Below are positions 43,845-53,324 of a DNA stretch of 64,000 nucleotides, in pieces (within the stretch, counting starts at the first letter, position 1; every line of letters starts with the position of its first letter). The position numbers and the translations under genes are program-made. The DNA is from Pseudomonas sp. LS.1a (GTDB taxonomy: Bacteria; Pseudomonadota; Gammaproteobacteria; Pseudomonadales; Pseudomonadaceae): contig NZ_CP092827.1 in the NCBI RefSeq assembly GCF_022533585.1, positions 1,590,001 to 1,654,000 on the forward strand. Direction: 5' to 3'. The notes beneath the pieces are model-generated. The model saw only the letters and a list, made by a program, of their open reading frames with translations. It ran no database searches and was not told where the DNA came from.

Positions 43845-44966
43845 TTACAGCCACAGGTTCAGCAGGCGGGCGCCAGGGCTGGGGGTACCCGCCAGCAATT
43901 CACCCGCGTGGTGGGCAAAGCCCTGGCCGTCGCTGCCCTGTTCCCAGAACTGCCCACGCATGAACACGCTCATGCTGCTGACGCCAGCCCCGGCGGCTTC
44001 GGTCAGGCGTTGCCAGGCGGCTTGTTCGCTGACTTCGCCGCGCTGCAAGGCCAGCCCGGCGCTGGCATCCTGGTGGCGATTGCCGCGCCAGGGCGCTTGC
44101 CAGCTGCCCTTGCCGCTGAGGAATACCGGGTTGGCGATCAGTTGTACCGCCTGTTGTGCCAGTTGCTGGTGGTTTTCCGGGTACCAGCTGTCACTGCCCA
44201 CCAGCACGCCCAGGCGCCCGGCAGGGGTTTGCAATACCTGCAGCGGGTGCTGGCGGCCATCGTGCACATAACGGCGCATTTCGCTGTCGGGGAACTGCTG
44301 GCGTTGCGGCTGGCCCAGCAACGAGCCGTCGCCGGCGAACACCACGCTGCTGTTGAACAGCGGGCCGCTGCCGGCATGCAGCACGCCCTGTTTCACATAA
44401 GGGGCGGGTAGCACGATGGAGCCAGCCACCAAGGTGACATTGAATTCCTTGGCCAGGCCGCCGAACAGTTGCTGGTAGTCCGCGGCCATCTGCTCGGCCT
44501 TCATGCGCAGGTGCGCGTCGGCGCGCCAGTCGTCGCCGTCGGCACCGAGCATGGCCAGGCCATAGCGCAGCGGGTTGCTCAGCTCCAGCCATTGCAGGGC
44601 TTCGCGGCTTTGCGTGACCTGGTACAGCTCGTTCTTTTCCCCGCGTGCCCACAGCCAGGTGCCGATGTGCTCCGGTAGCACCACCACCGTGCGCGGGCCT
44701 ACCAGCCCTTGGGTGCGGGCTTGCTCCAGGTAGGCCGCGAGCTTGCGGTGCAGGCGCTGCAGGTTCTGGTAGTCGCCCGGGAACAGCAGCGGTTCGACGC
44801 CAAGCAGGTTGCCGTGCTCGCCCGGCACGCCATGGTTCAGCGCCAGTTCGATGCGCAGGTCGGACAGATAGTGGCCTTCCGGGCGCTGCTGGGTCCAGAA
44901 ACCGTAGCCACACAGTGCGGCGGCCATCACCAGTGCCAGGGTGCTTGCCAGGAGTTTTCGCATCAA
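43845..44966 (-). CDS. Nitrilase-fold (carbon–nitrogen hydrolase) protein lacking the catalytic Cys
   Basis: A 373-residue protein anchored by one N-terminal hydrophobic segment (LASTLALVMAAALCGYGFW, about 5–24), followed by a CN-hydrolase-like domain. The first catalytic Glu seems present in VVVLPEHIGTW, and the third-motif region reads GVLVGSDSWYPE, where active enzymes have C-Y-D; the nucleophile Cys is a Gly here. It therefore probably does not work as an amidase or nitrilase and may bind a ligand or have a structural role. The AraC gene follows four bases later. Confidence 0.75.
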   Translation of the reverse strand: MMRKLLASTLALVMAAALCGYGFWTQQRPEGHYLSDLRIELALNHGVPGEHGNLLGVEPLLFPGDYQNLQRLHRKLAAYLEQARTQGLVGPRTVVVLPEHIGTWLWARGEKNELYQVTQSREALQWLELSNPLRYGLAMLGADGDDWRADAHLRMKAEQMAADYQQLFGGLAKEFNVTLVAGSIVLPAPYVKQGVLHAGSGPLFNSSVVFAGDGSLLGQPQRQQFPDSEMRRYVHDGRQHPLQVLQTPAGRLGVLVGSDSWYPENHQQLAQQAVQLIANPVFLSGKGSWQAPWRGNRHQDASAGLALQRGEVSEQAAWQRLTEAAGAGVSSMSVFMRGQFWEQGSDGQGFAHHAGELLAGTPSPGARLLNLWL

Positions 44967-45134
44967 ACTTCAGCTTTTACCTAAAAATGAACTGGCCATG
45001 CAGGGCATCAAGGGCAAAGTGCGGCCTTATTCATCAGCTTTGGAATCCTTGGTGCACTGCTTTTGCATAATCGTGTTTGATCATACCAAAGCTACCGGGT
45101 GCTTATGAGTATTCTCTGCTGACAAGACCTGGTG

Positions 45135-47690
45135 TCACGGCCGACACATCAGGCGCTGGCGTTCGTAGTTAACCGCCTTGTCCCGTTCTGGCAGGCTGAA
45201 AGGCGCTGCACACTGGTGCTCACCCCATTTGATTGTCAGGCTACCCTGGTCCTGTTCGAGCAGCACCAACGCCTTGCCGCTCGGGTCGGAAATCGCCAGC
45301 TGCTTGCCTTCGGCGTCCTCGACGGAGGCGCCGAACGGTATCGACTGGCCGTGCTCGTCGAGCAGTTCAAATTGTACCCGGCGCCCACTCTTGCCGGTGT
45401 AGCGGGCAAGCACCACGGCGCCGCGGCGAGGCACCAGCTGTTGGGTGGCGTTTTCGATTTCGATGTCGCCCCCCAGGTCGCGGGTGTCCAGGCTGACCCA
45501 GTTGACCCTGTAGGGCTGAGCGTTGGGGATCACCGCATAGCCATTGCGCCCGGTTTCCACTCCGCTGAAACTGCTGATCTTCGCACCCTTCACACCCGGC
45601 ACTTCGGCCAGGGCGAAGGTTTCGCTGAGCGTCTGGCCGAGGTTGATGCCGCCTTGGTGGGCAACCACGGCGCCGGCAACGTTCAGGTTCTGCGAGTCGT
45701 AGCCGCGCCCCTGGCTATAGCCCAGGCTGATGTCGGCGACCGAGGTGCGGGTGTTCAGGTTGGCCGAGGCCGAGCTGCCACTGGTGCGGCTGTGACCACC
45801 CTGGATCGAGTAGAAGGTGTCACTGCTCTCCGACAGGTAGCCGTTGATGCCGGCCTGGGTGGTGTCGTTGCCCTTCTGCGTGCTGGCGGTGACGAACGCC
45901 CGCGGTGCACGGTCGCGGCTGCCGATCGGGAACGACACCGACAGGTTGAACTGGGTATCCTGCCCCGAAGGGCCTGAGGTTCCCAGCTCCTTGGTGCGGC
46001 TGACGTCAAGGTTGTAGGAGATATCGCCCCAGTTGTTGCTGTAGCCGGCGGACAGGCTCTGCGAACCGCCGCGGTTCCAGTAGCGCTGGTCGGTGGCCGT
46101 CAGATACAGGCTGCCGAGTGCGCGGTCGCGGCCCAGGCTCTGGTTGATGGTCAGGTCGGTGCGGGTCTTGGAGTTGCCGCTGCGCTTGATCGCGTCGGTG
46201 CTCAGGTCCTCGATATGCTGGGTGAGGGTGCGGAAGCCCTCGGTTGAATAGCGGTAGGCGGCCAAGGTGAAGTTGGTGTCGGTGCCGGTGAATGTCTTGG
46301 CGTATAGCGCCCGCAGGCTGTTGCCCTGGGTGGTCTGGCCCTGGGCTTTGCTCGAGGAATGGGTGACATCGAGCGAAAAGGCGCCCAGCAGCGTGTTCAG
46401 GCCGCTGCCCACGGCCAGCGCCTTGTAGTCGTCGGTGGCTTGCAGGCCAACGACGCCGGTCACGGTGTTGGTGAGGCCGTAGGCCAACATCGTGCTGAGC
46501 ATCTGCGGCGTGGCCAGGCCTTCGGTGTTGCTGTTGTAGCGTCCGGCGGACAGGCTGTACTTGACCTGGCCGCCACGGACCATGAGCGGCAGACTGGAGA
46601 ACGCCTGCACGCTGACCCGTCGGCGGCCGTCGGCCTCGATGATGGTGATTTCCAGGTCGCCGTTGGAGCCGCTGGGGTAAATGTCGCTGATCTCGAACGG
46701 GCCGGGCGGTACGTTGGCAGTGTAGAGCAGGTAGCTGTTCTGGCGGATCTCGACTCTGGCGCTGGTCTGGGCCACGCCCCGCACCACCGGCGCGTACCCG
46801 CGCTCGCTGTCGGCGCGCATGCCTTCGTCCGAAGCCAGCTTCAGGCCCCGGTAGCGCACGCTGTCGAACAGGTCGCTGTCGCTGAAGATGTCGCCGGCGC
46901 TGAACTGGCCCTTGAGTGCAGTTACGTCGTGCTGCACGTAGCTGCGGTTGCTCTTGAAGCTGTCCGGCCGCCCGGTGCCGCTGCTGAAGTTTGACTCGTT
47001 GCGCAAGCGCCAGCCGCCCAGGTTGATGCCGTTGCGCAGGCTCAGGTTGTTGTTGATGCGGGTGTCGGCATCACCGGCGCTGCGGCTGGTGTTGAATTGG
47101 TAGTTGATGAACGCCGCAGGCACCCCTGCGTCCCACAGTTGCGGGTCGACGTAGCCGCGCAGACCGCGCTTCATGGCGACCTGCGGGATGCTGGCGGACA
47201 GGCGCAGGTGACCCGAGTCATAGCTCAGGCTGGCCTGGTCGATCAGCGTCGGCAGGTCGTGGCAGGCCTGCGCGGTATCCAGGCGCCCCTGTGCCTTGAG
47301 CTTGTCCATGTCTATGCCCAACTGCTCGAGCAGTTCCAGGGTCAGGCACGGTTCCACGCGCCCGGTCTGGAGGTTGCGGTTGAAATCGATGTCGCGCCGG
47401 CCCACCAGTACCTCGTTGCTGTACAGGTCTACCCGATAATTGCCCGGCAGCACGCTGTTGGCCGACAGCAGTAACTGCAGGTCGACCGCCGATTGCGCAC
47501 CCTGCAGGAAGGTGGTGTTGAAGCCCAGCAGCTGGGGATCGTCCTGCGCCGTCGAGAGGCCGGGCAGCGCGCAGCAGAGCACCAATGACAGGGCGTTGAG
47601 CTTCCAGGCCGGAGGAGGCGTGCCGCCATGGAGCGCGCGCGCGCCTGCATCGGCACCGTCTACGGAGCGGGGGGCGATGGACAGAGACAT
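45135..47690 (-). CDS. Fimbrial outer-membrane usher (FimD/CupC family)
   Basis: An 851-residue usher that takes chaperone–subunit complexes and exports them as a pilus. After a signal-like segment (about 30–49, ALSLVLCCALPGLSTAQ) comes the N-terminal domain (FNTTFLQGAQSAVDLQLL…LPGNYRVDLYSNEVLVGRRDIDF), a 24-strand barrel with plug (about 140–680, including PPGPFEISDIYPSGSNGDLEITIIEADGR), and the C-terminal domains ending with a Cys pair (HQC…LMC). The N-terminus before the signal is unusually long and hydrophilic, so the true start may be later. Last gene of the pilin–chaperone–usher unit. Confidence 0.93.
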   Translation of the reverse strand: MSLSIAPRSVDGADAGARALHGGTPPPAWKLNALSLVLCCALPGLSTAQDDPQLLGFNTTFLQGAQSAVDLQLLLSANSVLPGNYRVDLYSNEVLVGRRDIDFNRNLQTGRVEPCLTLELLEQLGIDMDKLKAQGRLDTAQACHDLPTLIDQASLSYDSGHLRLSASIPQVAMKRGLRGYVDPQLWDAGVPAAFINYQFNTSRSAGDADTRINNNLSLRNGINLGGWRLRNESNFSSGTGRPDSFKSNRSYVQHDVTALKGQFSAGDIFSDSDLFDSVRYRGLKLASDEGMRADSERGYAPVVRGVAQTSARVEIRQNSYLLYTANVPPGPFEISDIYPSGSNGDLEITIIEADGRRRVSVQAFSSLPLMVRGGQVKYSLSAGRYNSNTEGLATPQMLSTMLAYGLTNTVTGVVGLQATDDYKALAVGSGLNTLLGAFSLDVTHSSSKAQGQTTQGNSLRALYAKTFTGTDTNFTLAAYRYSTEGFRTLTQHIEDLSTDAIKRSGNSKTRTDLTINQSLGRDRALGSLYLTATDQRYWNRGGSQSLSAGYSNNWGDISYNLDVSRTKELGTSGPSGQDTQFNLSVSFPIGSRDRAPRAFVTASTQKGNDTTQAGINGYLSESSDTFYSIQGGHSRTSGSSASANLNTRTSVADISLGYSQGRGYDSQNLNVAGAVVAHQGGINLGQTLSETFALAEVPGVKGAKISSFSGVETGRNGYAVIPNAQPYRVNWVSLDTRDLGGDIEIENATQQLVPRRGAVVLARYTGKSGRRVQFELLDEHGQSIPFGASVEDAEGKQLAISDPSGKALVLLEQDQGSLTIKWGEHQCAAPFSLPERDKAVNYERQRLMCRP

Positions 47691-47775
47691 ACTAGGAACC
47701 TAATTCATGTCCCGGCGCGGGCTGGGCACGGGGAGGCCGCACGCGACCGGGGCGCGCGAGGTGGGCGCTACGTTT

Positions 47776-48522
47776 TCACAAGGTGATGGCGGGTTCGGCA
47801 GGCTTGGCACTACCCGGCTGGGCAGGGGTCAGCAGCACGGAATATCCATGCTGGGCGCCATAGTCGTTGATGCTCTTGAACGTGAGCGTCAGCGGGCCGT
47901 CCGGCAGGGAAAGTGCCGAGCTGAATGTCTTTTGTTCGCCGGGGGCGATCATGCTCGAATCGGCGCTGAACACGGTCTGTTTTCCGCGTTTGAGTTCGAT
48001 GTCGGCCATCGACACGTGATACAGGCCTGGGTTGTTCACGGTCAGTTGGGCCTTCCCGGCGTGCTGGGTCAATTGCCAGACCAGTTGTTCCGGTGCCAGC
48101 AGGGCATTACCGGGCAAGTTGGCCGGGCGGAAGAAAATCTTGATGCGTTGGCGCACTGCCAACTGCAAGGTATTGGCCTTGGTACTGGCTTGCGGGATTT
48201 CCTGGACATTGAGCCAGACCACGGATTCGCGATCGGTCGGCAGACCCTGGCCTTCATAGAGAATGCGCAGTAGTTGTTCCTGCTTGGGCAATACTCTGGC
48301 CAACGGAGGGGTGATGGCGAACGGCGCCTGCGCGCTGTCGCCGGCATCAACCCACGACTGCACCAGGACTTCCTGATTGCCGTTGCGCACGATGACATTG
48401 GCTTCCTTGTGAGCACCGTCAAACACGACGCGGGTGGCGCTCAGGGAGATGCTGGCAGTTGCCTGGGCGGCGACGAGCATGCCCAGCAACCCGAGAACGG
48501 GATACAGAGAACGACGCAACAT
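47776..48522 (-). CDS. Periplasmic fimbrial chaperone 1 (PapD-like)
   Basis: A 248-residue periplasmic chaperone with a signal peptide ending near residue 24 (…VAAQATA). Two Ig-like domains are visible: SLSATRVVFDGAHKEANVIVRN (G1/A1 region), QEQLLRILYEGQGLPTDRESVVWLNVQEIP (hydrophobic F1–G1 donor strand) and RQRIKIFFRP (conserved Lys for subunit C-terminus binding). It protects pilin subunits by donor-strand complementation and hands them to the adjacent usher. It lies between the major pilin and the usher. Confidence 0.93.
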   Translation of the reverse strand: MLRRSLYPVLGLLGMLVAAQATASISLSATRVVFDGAHKEANVIVRNGNQEVLVQSWVDAGDSAQAPFAITPPLARVLPKQEQLLRILYEGQGLPTDRESVVWLNVQEIPQASTKANTLQLAVRQRIKIFFRPANLPGNALLAPEQLVWQLTQHAGKAQLTVNNPGLYHVSMADIELKRGKQTVFSADSSMIAPGEQKTFSSALSLPDGPLTLTFKSINDYGAQHGYSVLLTPAQPGSAKPAEPAITL

Positions 48523-48551
48523 GGTTGGGTACCTTGCGGGACGAAGAAGTG

Positions 48552-48571
48552 GCGAGGCTGATCAGCCTCGC
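48552..48571. promoter_or_regulatory. Perfect palindrome between pilin and chaperone 1
   Basis: GCGAGGCTGA TCAGCCTCGC is a perfect 20-base palindrome without a following T run, in the 71-base gap after the pilin stop. It is better suited to RNA 3'-end stabilisation or partial attenuation than to full termination, which would raise pilin over chaperone and usher. Confidence 0.65.
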
Positions 48572-48593
48572 GCATGGAGAAGCTGTGAAGTGA

Positions 48594-49193
48594 TTACTCG
48601 TACTGCAGGATGAACGGCAGGGTGGCATCACCGCGACCGGCGGTGGCGGTGCCGGCGGCGCCGGTGGTCACGTAGGCTGCAGAGAAGCTCAGGGTAGCGT
48701 CGCCGCCCTCGGCGCCGGTGCCATGCACCTCGCTCTGGATCTTGGCGGTGGCGGCCGAGCTCAGGTCGATCAGGTTGCCGTTGGGGTCGAGCAGGGCGAT
48801 ACCGACGTTGGCTGCAGTGCCGGTGCCCTTGGTCAGGGCCAGGACCTTCTTGCCGGTCACCAGGCCCGAGCCTCCGCTATTGGCATCGAAGACCATCGCC
48901 ACCTTGGTGCCGACGTTGCAGTTGACGTTGAGGTTGAAGTCCTTGCCGGTCACGCGGCCTGCCGTTGGGTTCTCGGCGGTGCCCATGTCTTTGATCGAGA
49001 CGGTACCCATATCCACGGCGATCACGCGGTCGGCGTTGGCGCCGTCGACCGAGCAGGCGTCATTGTTGATCACGCCGGTAAAGGAAATCTTGCCGCTGCC
49101 ACCTTTTACTGGCCCGGTGGGATCGGCGGCCAGAACGCCGGCCGAAGCAGTGATAAGCGAGAGGGTCAGTGCGGCCAGGGAGAATTTATTCAT
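48594..49193 (-). CDS. Major fimbrial subunit (type 1 pilin family)
   Basis: A 199-residue pilin with a signal peptide (MNKFSLAALTLSLITASAGVLA) and a mature N-terminal donor strand leading to GKISFTGVINNDACSVDG. The two Cys (NDACSV and VNCNVGT) form the family's disulfide. The C-terminus ends in the penultimate-Tyr beta-zipper (ATLPFILQYE) that chaperones bind. The frame is open 17 codons upstream, but the signal peptide sets the start. Its own promoter carries the cluster-specific element at 49271–49292. It is probably the rod-forming subunit. Confidence 0.93.
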   Translation of the reverse strand: MNKFSLAALTLSLITASAGVLAADPTGPVKGGSGKISFTGVINNDACSVDGANADRVIAVDMGTVSIKDMGTAENPTAGRVTGKDFNLNVNCNVGTKVAMVFDANSGGSGLVTGKKVLALTKGTGTAANVGIALLDPNGNLIDLSSAATAKIQSEVHGTGAEGGDATLSFSAAYVTTGAAGTATAGRGDATLPFILQYE

Positions 49194-49242
49194 ATTGATG
49201 TCCACATGAAAGTGAGTAAGTGCTGCAACTAAATGCACGCTC

Positions 49243-49292
49243 ACAATAAGTCAGGTGGTTTCCCTGGCCCATCAGACGAATCTTAATGGCCG
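49243..49292 (-). promoter_or_regulatory. Pilin promoter with conserved activator-site element
   Basis: Minus-strand reading: CGGCCATTAAGATTCGTCT (site, 49292–49274), 25 bases, then TATTGT (-10, 49248–49243). No usable -35, implying activator dependence. Predicted transcript start near 49236, giving a leader of about 43 bases. The same element and spacing occur upstream of kinase 1 and chaperone 2. Confidence 0.72.
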
Positions 49293-49310
49293 ATCAATAG
49301 CGCTCGCCAG

Positions 49311-49958
49311 TTAATTGAAGATATGGCTCGCCAGGCAATAGGCCAATAATTCCTGATCGCTGTTCACTTCAAGTTTTCGCATGGCTGAAACTTTCTGCGC
49401 ACTAATGGTCTTGGTACTTCGGTGCTGGCTGCGGGCAATTTCACTGACACTTTGGCCGGCCACAAACAGGCGCAGTATTTCAAATTCCTTGGGTGACAGG
49501 TTTTCCACCCGTTGATCGATGGCTGTATTACAGGCGACCACCGAGTGCCTCGCCGGCTCCGGCGCCCGGTAGGTGCTGTTGCGGGCGACGGCATTGAGGG
49601 CCTTTTCGATTTCGCCGTGCAACTGGCTTTTCTGAATGACACCGTCCACGCCCAGTTCCTGTAGCCGTGTAAGGATCAGCGGGTTGGAAATCATGGTCAG
49701 CACGAGGATGCGGACAGCGGGATAGTGACGCTTGAGATAATCGATAAGTTTCAGGCCGTCACCGTAGGGTGAGTCTGCCGGCATGTTGTAGTCGGAGATG
49801 ACCATGTCCACGGGTTGGCGTTCGAGCAGTTCGATCAGCCCTTGCGAGCAGACAGCTTCGCCAACCACGCAAAAGCGTGGGTCGCGTTCGACCAGTTCCC
49901 GGACGCCGAGCAGTACGATGGGGTGATCGTCGGCGATGATGACCTTGAGTTTTTCCAT
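49311..49958 (-). CDS. LuxR/FixJ-type response regulator (RcsB/RocA-like)
   Basis: A 215-residue two-component regulator. The receiver domain (residues 1–120) has the acidic pair ADDHP, the phospho-acceptor Asp in MVISDYNMP (about 56), Thr in VLTMIS and Lys in IQKSQL. The C-terminal LuxR-type HTH (about 145–210) is LSPKEFEILRLFVAGQSVSEIARSQHRSTKTISAQKVSAMRKL. RcsB, RocA1 and BvgA share this build and activate fimbrial genes. It sits between the Hpt-bearing kinase 2 and the pilin and is the best candidate to bind the repeated promoter element. Confidence 0.92.
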   Translation of the reverse strand: MEKLKVIIADDHPIVLLGVRELVERDPRFCVVGEAVCSQGLIELLERQPVDMVISDYNMPADSPYGDGLKLIDYLKRHYPAVRILVLTMISNPLILTRLQELGVDGVIQKSQLHGEIEKALNAVARNSTYRAPEPARHSVVACNTAIDQRVENLSPKEFEILRLFVAGQSVSEIARSQHRSTKTISAQKVSAMRKLEVNSDQELLAYCLASHIFN

Positions 49959-50027
49959 AAATGACGACCCGTTAGCCGGTGCGGATGGGAGGGTTGTCTT
50001 CAGGCGTTATCAGCACTGAAGTTGATT

Positions 50028-53000
50028 CTATGCAAGTGTTTCGAGTATTGCCGACAGCCTGTTCAGCACCTCCCGCAGTTTATCGGTCATGGCCGTGTCG
50101 AGCGGCGAGCTGGCCAGCGCGTCCTCCAGTGCGCAGCACTGCTCGGCCAGGCCCCTGGCCTGCACAGCGCCCAGGGCGCCGGCGATGCTGTGCAGGCGCT
50201 CGCCAAGGCGACGGTGGTCGCGTTGCTCAAGGGCCAGGCGCAACCGCTGCATGTCCTCGCGCATGGTGGTGATGAACAGTTCGCGCATGGCCGCGGACAC
50301 TTGCACGGTATCGATGGTGGCGTCGGGGAGCAGGGTGCTGCGGTCGTCCGCTTGCGCTTGGCTGGGCCCCTCGGCCAGCACTGGCCGGCACATGCGGACC
50401 AGATGGCTGCGCAAGGTCTGCAGGCTCAACGGTTTGACCATCCAGGCATTCATGCCCACCTCGAGGCAGCGCTGGCCCTCTTCTCGCAGTGCATTGGCAG
50501 TGACGCCGATGATCGGCAACCGGGTGTCGTGCCGGCGCAGGGTCCTGGCCAGTTCGTAGCCATTCATCAATGGCATGTTCACGTCGGTCAGGACCAGGTC
50601 GAACAGGCCTGGCTGCCAGCGTTGCATGGCCTGTTCGCCATTGGCCGCGACGACCGTGGTGCAGCCCAGCGCCTCGAGCTGCTCCTGCAGGATCGCCTGG
50701 TTGATCGGATTGTCCTCGGCCACCAGCACATGCAGGCGCAGGGCGGCACGTTGCTGCTGCGCTGAGGCCTGGCCATTGGGCACCCCGCCCTGGCGCACCA
50801 GGGCGATGACCTGGGCGATGGCACGCACGTCATGCAGGTCCACCCGCCAGCAGCCGTCGATGAACGCGCCGGGGGCCGGGCCGTCGCTGCTGGCGCAGAT
50901 CCGCTGGCCATGCCAGTTGGCAGCATCCGGGCAGTCGAGCAGGTCCACCAGCAGGGCTTGGTGGTTGTCCTTCTCCATGGGCGGAATCGTAAGGGTCGCG
51001 GCGATGCCCAGGCGCTGCAGCCAGTCGACGCCATGCTGGGCAAGCTCCGGTATTGGCGCACGCACATATACCGGGGTCGGGTCGGGCATCACGGTCGGGC
51101 AGTCACTCAGATCCCCTTGGGCCAGCGGCAGGCTGAGGTTGAGGGAAAAGCTGCTGCCCAGGCCGGGCTCGCTGACCACCTTGATCTGGCCACCCATCAT
51201 GTCGGCCAGCCAGCCGCAGATCGGCAAGCCCAGGCCCGCACCACCCTCGCTGGAAGCGTCGACGACCTGGTAGAAGAGCTCGAAGAGCCTGGCCTGCTGC
51301 GCCTGGGAGATACCGATGCCGCTGTCTGCAACCTGCCATTGCAGGCTGACGTGGGTGTCGTCGAGTGCCAGCACACGGGTGCGCAGCACCACCCGGCCGG
51401 TGTCGGTGAACTTGATGGCGTTGCTCAGCAGGTTATTGAGGATCTGGCGGATGCGTATCGGGTCGCCCACCACCTGAGCTGGCAGGCGGGCGTCATGGCA
51501 GGCATAGAGCAACAGGCCCTTGCGCTCGGCGAAGGCGCGATAGGTGCGCACGGTGTCCTCGAGCATCTCCAGCGGGCAGAACGTCACGGGTTCGAGCGCC
51601 ATCTGCCCGGATTCGATCTTGGTCACGTCGAGCACGTCGCTGATCAGCTGGAACAGGGTTGCCGAGGAGCGCTGGATGGTGTGCAGGTAGCCTTGCTGCC
51701 GGGCATCCAGCTGCGTCAGGCCGAGCAGTTCGAGGGTGCCAAGCACGCCGTACAGCGGGGTACGGATCTCGTGGCTCATGGTCGCCAGGAACAGTGTCTT
51801 GGCGGTGTTGGCTGCGTCGGCCGCGCGCCGGGCCTCGTCGAGCGCCTGGGCGTCCTCGACATGACGGGTAACGTCGTTGAATGCGTAAAGACGCACGTCT
51901 TCGCCGTGGTAGCGGGTCGATACGAAACCGATCTGCAGGTGGCGGCCTTCGACCTGCAGGTAGTGCTCGCCACTGCTGGAGCTGCCCACTGTCGAGGCGA
52001 GGGTGCTGACCAGTTCTCGGGTGCCCTGCCACTGCTGCGCCCGCTGGTTCTCCAGTAGCACTTCGTGGTCGGTGCTGCGGACCACGCACAGGCCGGTCGG
52101 GGCGGTATCGATGACCACCCGGCTGAAGGCCTCGCTCTCGGCGATGGCCTCGTGGGCTGCGCGCGCGGGCAGGATGACCTGGCGTTGATACCAGCGGATG
52201 GCCACCCGGCCCATCCCGATGAGCACCAGGAAGGTAGCGGCGATGCTGGCCAGCGACCAGAACGCGTAACGGAAGAAGTGCCGGTAGGTCACGGTGTAGA
52301 CAGCACTCCAGCCTCCGTTGGCCTGCTCGTGGAGGCGGAACACCAGGCCTTCGGCCTTGATGTTGAGGCCTTCGTGCATACCCTCCAGGAGCGTGGGTGC
52401 ACCGATCAGTACCTCGCCGGACGGGGCGATGAGATTGAAGTGGTCATACACGGTCCAGTCCATGATGCGTTCGAAATCGTCGATCTGGGCCAGATCCACC
52501 AGCGACGCCACTTGCGTGCGTTGGTCGTCGGCCTTGGCCGGGGGCAGGGTGATGTTGGCGTAGGCCAGCACGCGCGGCGGGGAGGCCTGGTCCGGCTGCT
52601 CGACATAGCTGCGCCAGATGATCCTGGTGCCTGGGCTCCAGTCCTTGCCCTGAGGCTGGCGCGCCATGACTTGCCTGATCACTTCGATGAACGGTTCTTC
52701 CTCGACCTTGCCCCGCCCGCGTCCTGCGGCGGGAACCGTGATGTCATAATGGGCATCCGGCGAGAACAGGAACACCTGCGGCGAGCGGTAGGGGGACGCC
52801 GACCAGAACATGCTGTAGAAGCTGGCCAGGTTCGCCCCTTGGGTGAAAATGCTCGACTCTTCGCTGCCGGCGAGGTTACGTCGATCGAGCTTGAGGCTGA
52901 ACGGCATGGAAAATGGAAAGACCTGGCCCTTGTAGATGTCCGGCCCTTCCTCGGGCAGCGGCACCAGCACCGGCTCGAGCGCGCGTGGGTAGTCGAACAG

Positions 53001-53240
53001 CTCCCCTTTGGCGCTGCGTTCCACGAGGGCTTCGAGGAAGGTTTCCTGCTCCTGGATATTCTCCATCAGACGGGCGAAATGGATGCTGACCGTGTCGCTT
53101 TGTTCGTCGATCAGGCGCTCGATCGACCAGAAGCTGAAACCGGCCAGCAGCAGTGCCAGGCCCAGCAGTACGGTCATGCCTTTGTTCAGGCGCAGAGAGC
53201 TGCGGGCCAGGTTTTCCAGCAGGGCGTTGTACTGATTCAT
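50028..53240 (-). CDS. Hybrid sensor histidine kinase 2 (HK–REC–Hpt)
   Basis: A 1070-residue unorthodox kinase. TM1 at about 22–42, a periplasmic sensor of about 280 residues, TM2 at about 325–350, a PAS-like segment (about 375–470), HisKA with the autophosphorylated His in [19 protein letters not shown] (about 490), HATPase ([29 protein letters not shown]), a degenerate receiver-like segment (about 735–840), a true receiver with Asp in LVLTDVNMP (about 884), and a C-terminal Hpt domain with His in [14 protein letters not shown] (about 1017). It is the only Hpt of the cluster and can feed phosphate to the adjacent response regulators. The layout is RcsC/RocS/BvgS-like. Confidence 0.93.
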   Translation of the reverse strand: MNQYNALLENLARSSLRLNKGMTVLLGLALLLAGFSFWSIERLIDEQSDTVSIHFARLMENIQEQETFLEALVERSAKGELFDYPRALEPVLVPLPEEGPDIYKGQVFPFSMPFSLKLDRRNLAGSEESSIFTQGANLASFYSMFWSASPYRSPQVFLFSPDAHYDITVPAAGRGRGKVEEEPFIEVIRQVMARQPQGKDWSPGTRIIWRSYVEQPDQASPPRVLAYANITLPPAKADDQRTQVASLVDLAQIDDFERIMDWTVYDHFNLIAPSGEVLIGAPTLLEGMHEGLNIKAEGLVFRLHEQANGGWSAVYTVTYRHFFRYAFWSLASIAATFLVLIGMGRVAIRWYQRQVILPARAAHEAIAESEAFSRVVIDTAPTGLCVVRSTDHEVLLENQRAQQWQGTRELVSTLASTVGSSSSGEHYLQVEGRHLQIGFVSTRYHGEDVRLYAFNDVTRHVEDAQALDEARRAADAANTAKTLFLATMSHEIRTPLYGVLGTLELLGLTQLDARQQGYLHTIQRSSATLFQLISDVLDVTKIESGQMALEPVTFCPLEMLEDTVRTYRAFAERKGLLLYACHDARLPAQVVGDPIRIRQILNNLLSNAIKFTDTGRVVLRTRVLALDDTHVSLQWQVADSGIGISQAQQARLFELFYQVVDASSEGGAGLGLPICGWLADMMGGQIKVVSEPGLGSSFSLNLSLPLAQGDLSDCPTVMPDPTPVYVRAPIPELAQHGVDWLQRLGIAATLTIPPMEKDNHQALLVDLLDCPDAANWHGQRICASSDGPAPGAFIDGCWRVDLHDVRAIAQVIALVRQGGVPNGQASAQQQRAALRLHVLVAEDNPINQAILQEQLEALGCTTVVAANGEQAMQRWQPGLFDLVLTDVNMPLMNGYELARTLRRHDTRLPIIGVTANALREEGQRCLEVGMNAWMVKPLSLQTLRSHLVRMCRPVLAEGPSQAQADDRSTLLPDATIDTVQVSAAMRELFITTMREDMQRLRLALEQRDHRRLGERLHSIAGALGAVQARGLAEQCCALEDALASSPLDTAMTDKLREVLNRLSAILETLA

Positions 53241-53324
53241 GCAAGGATCCGGAAGGCCGTGGGGGCATCGATACCCAGTAGATGTTACCTTTGATGCCCG
53301 GCCGGCGCCCTGAGTTACAGCAGG

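Noticed and set aside
44967..45134. Gap between the nitrilase-fold gene and the usher, inspected as a possible island junction
   Set aside because: No tRNA, integrase, direct repeat or att-like sequence was seen, so an integration boundary cannot be supported here.
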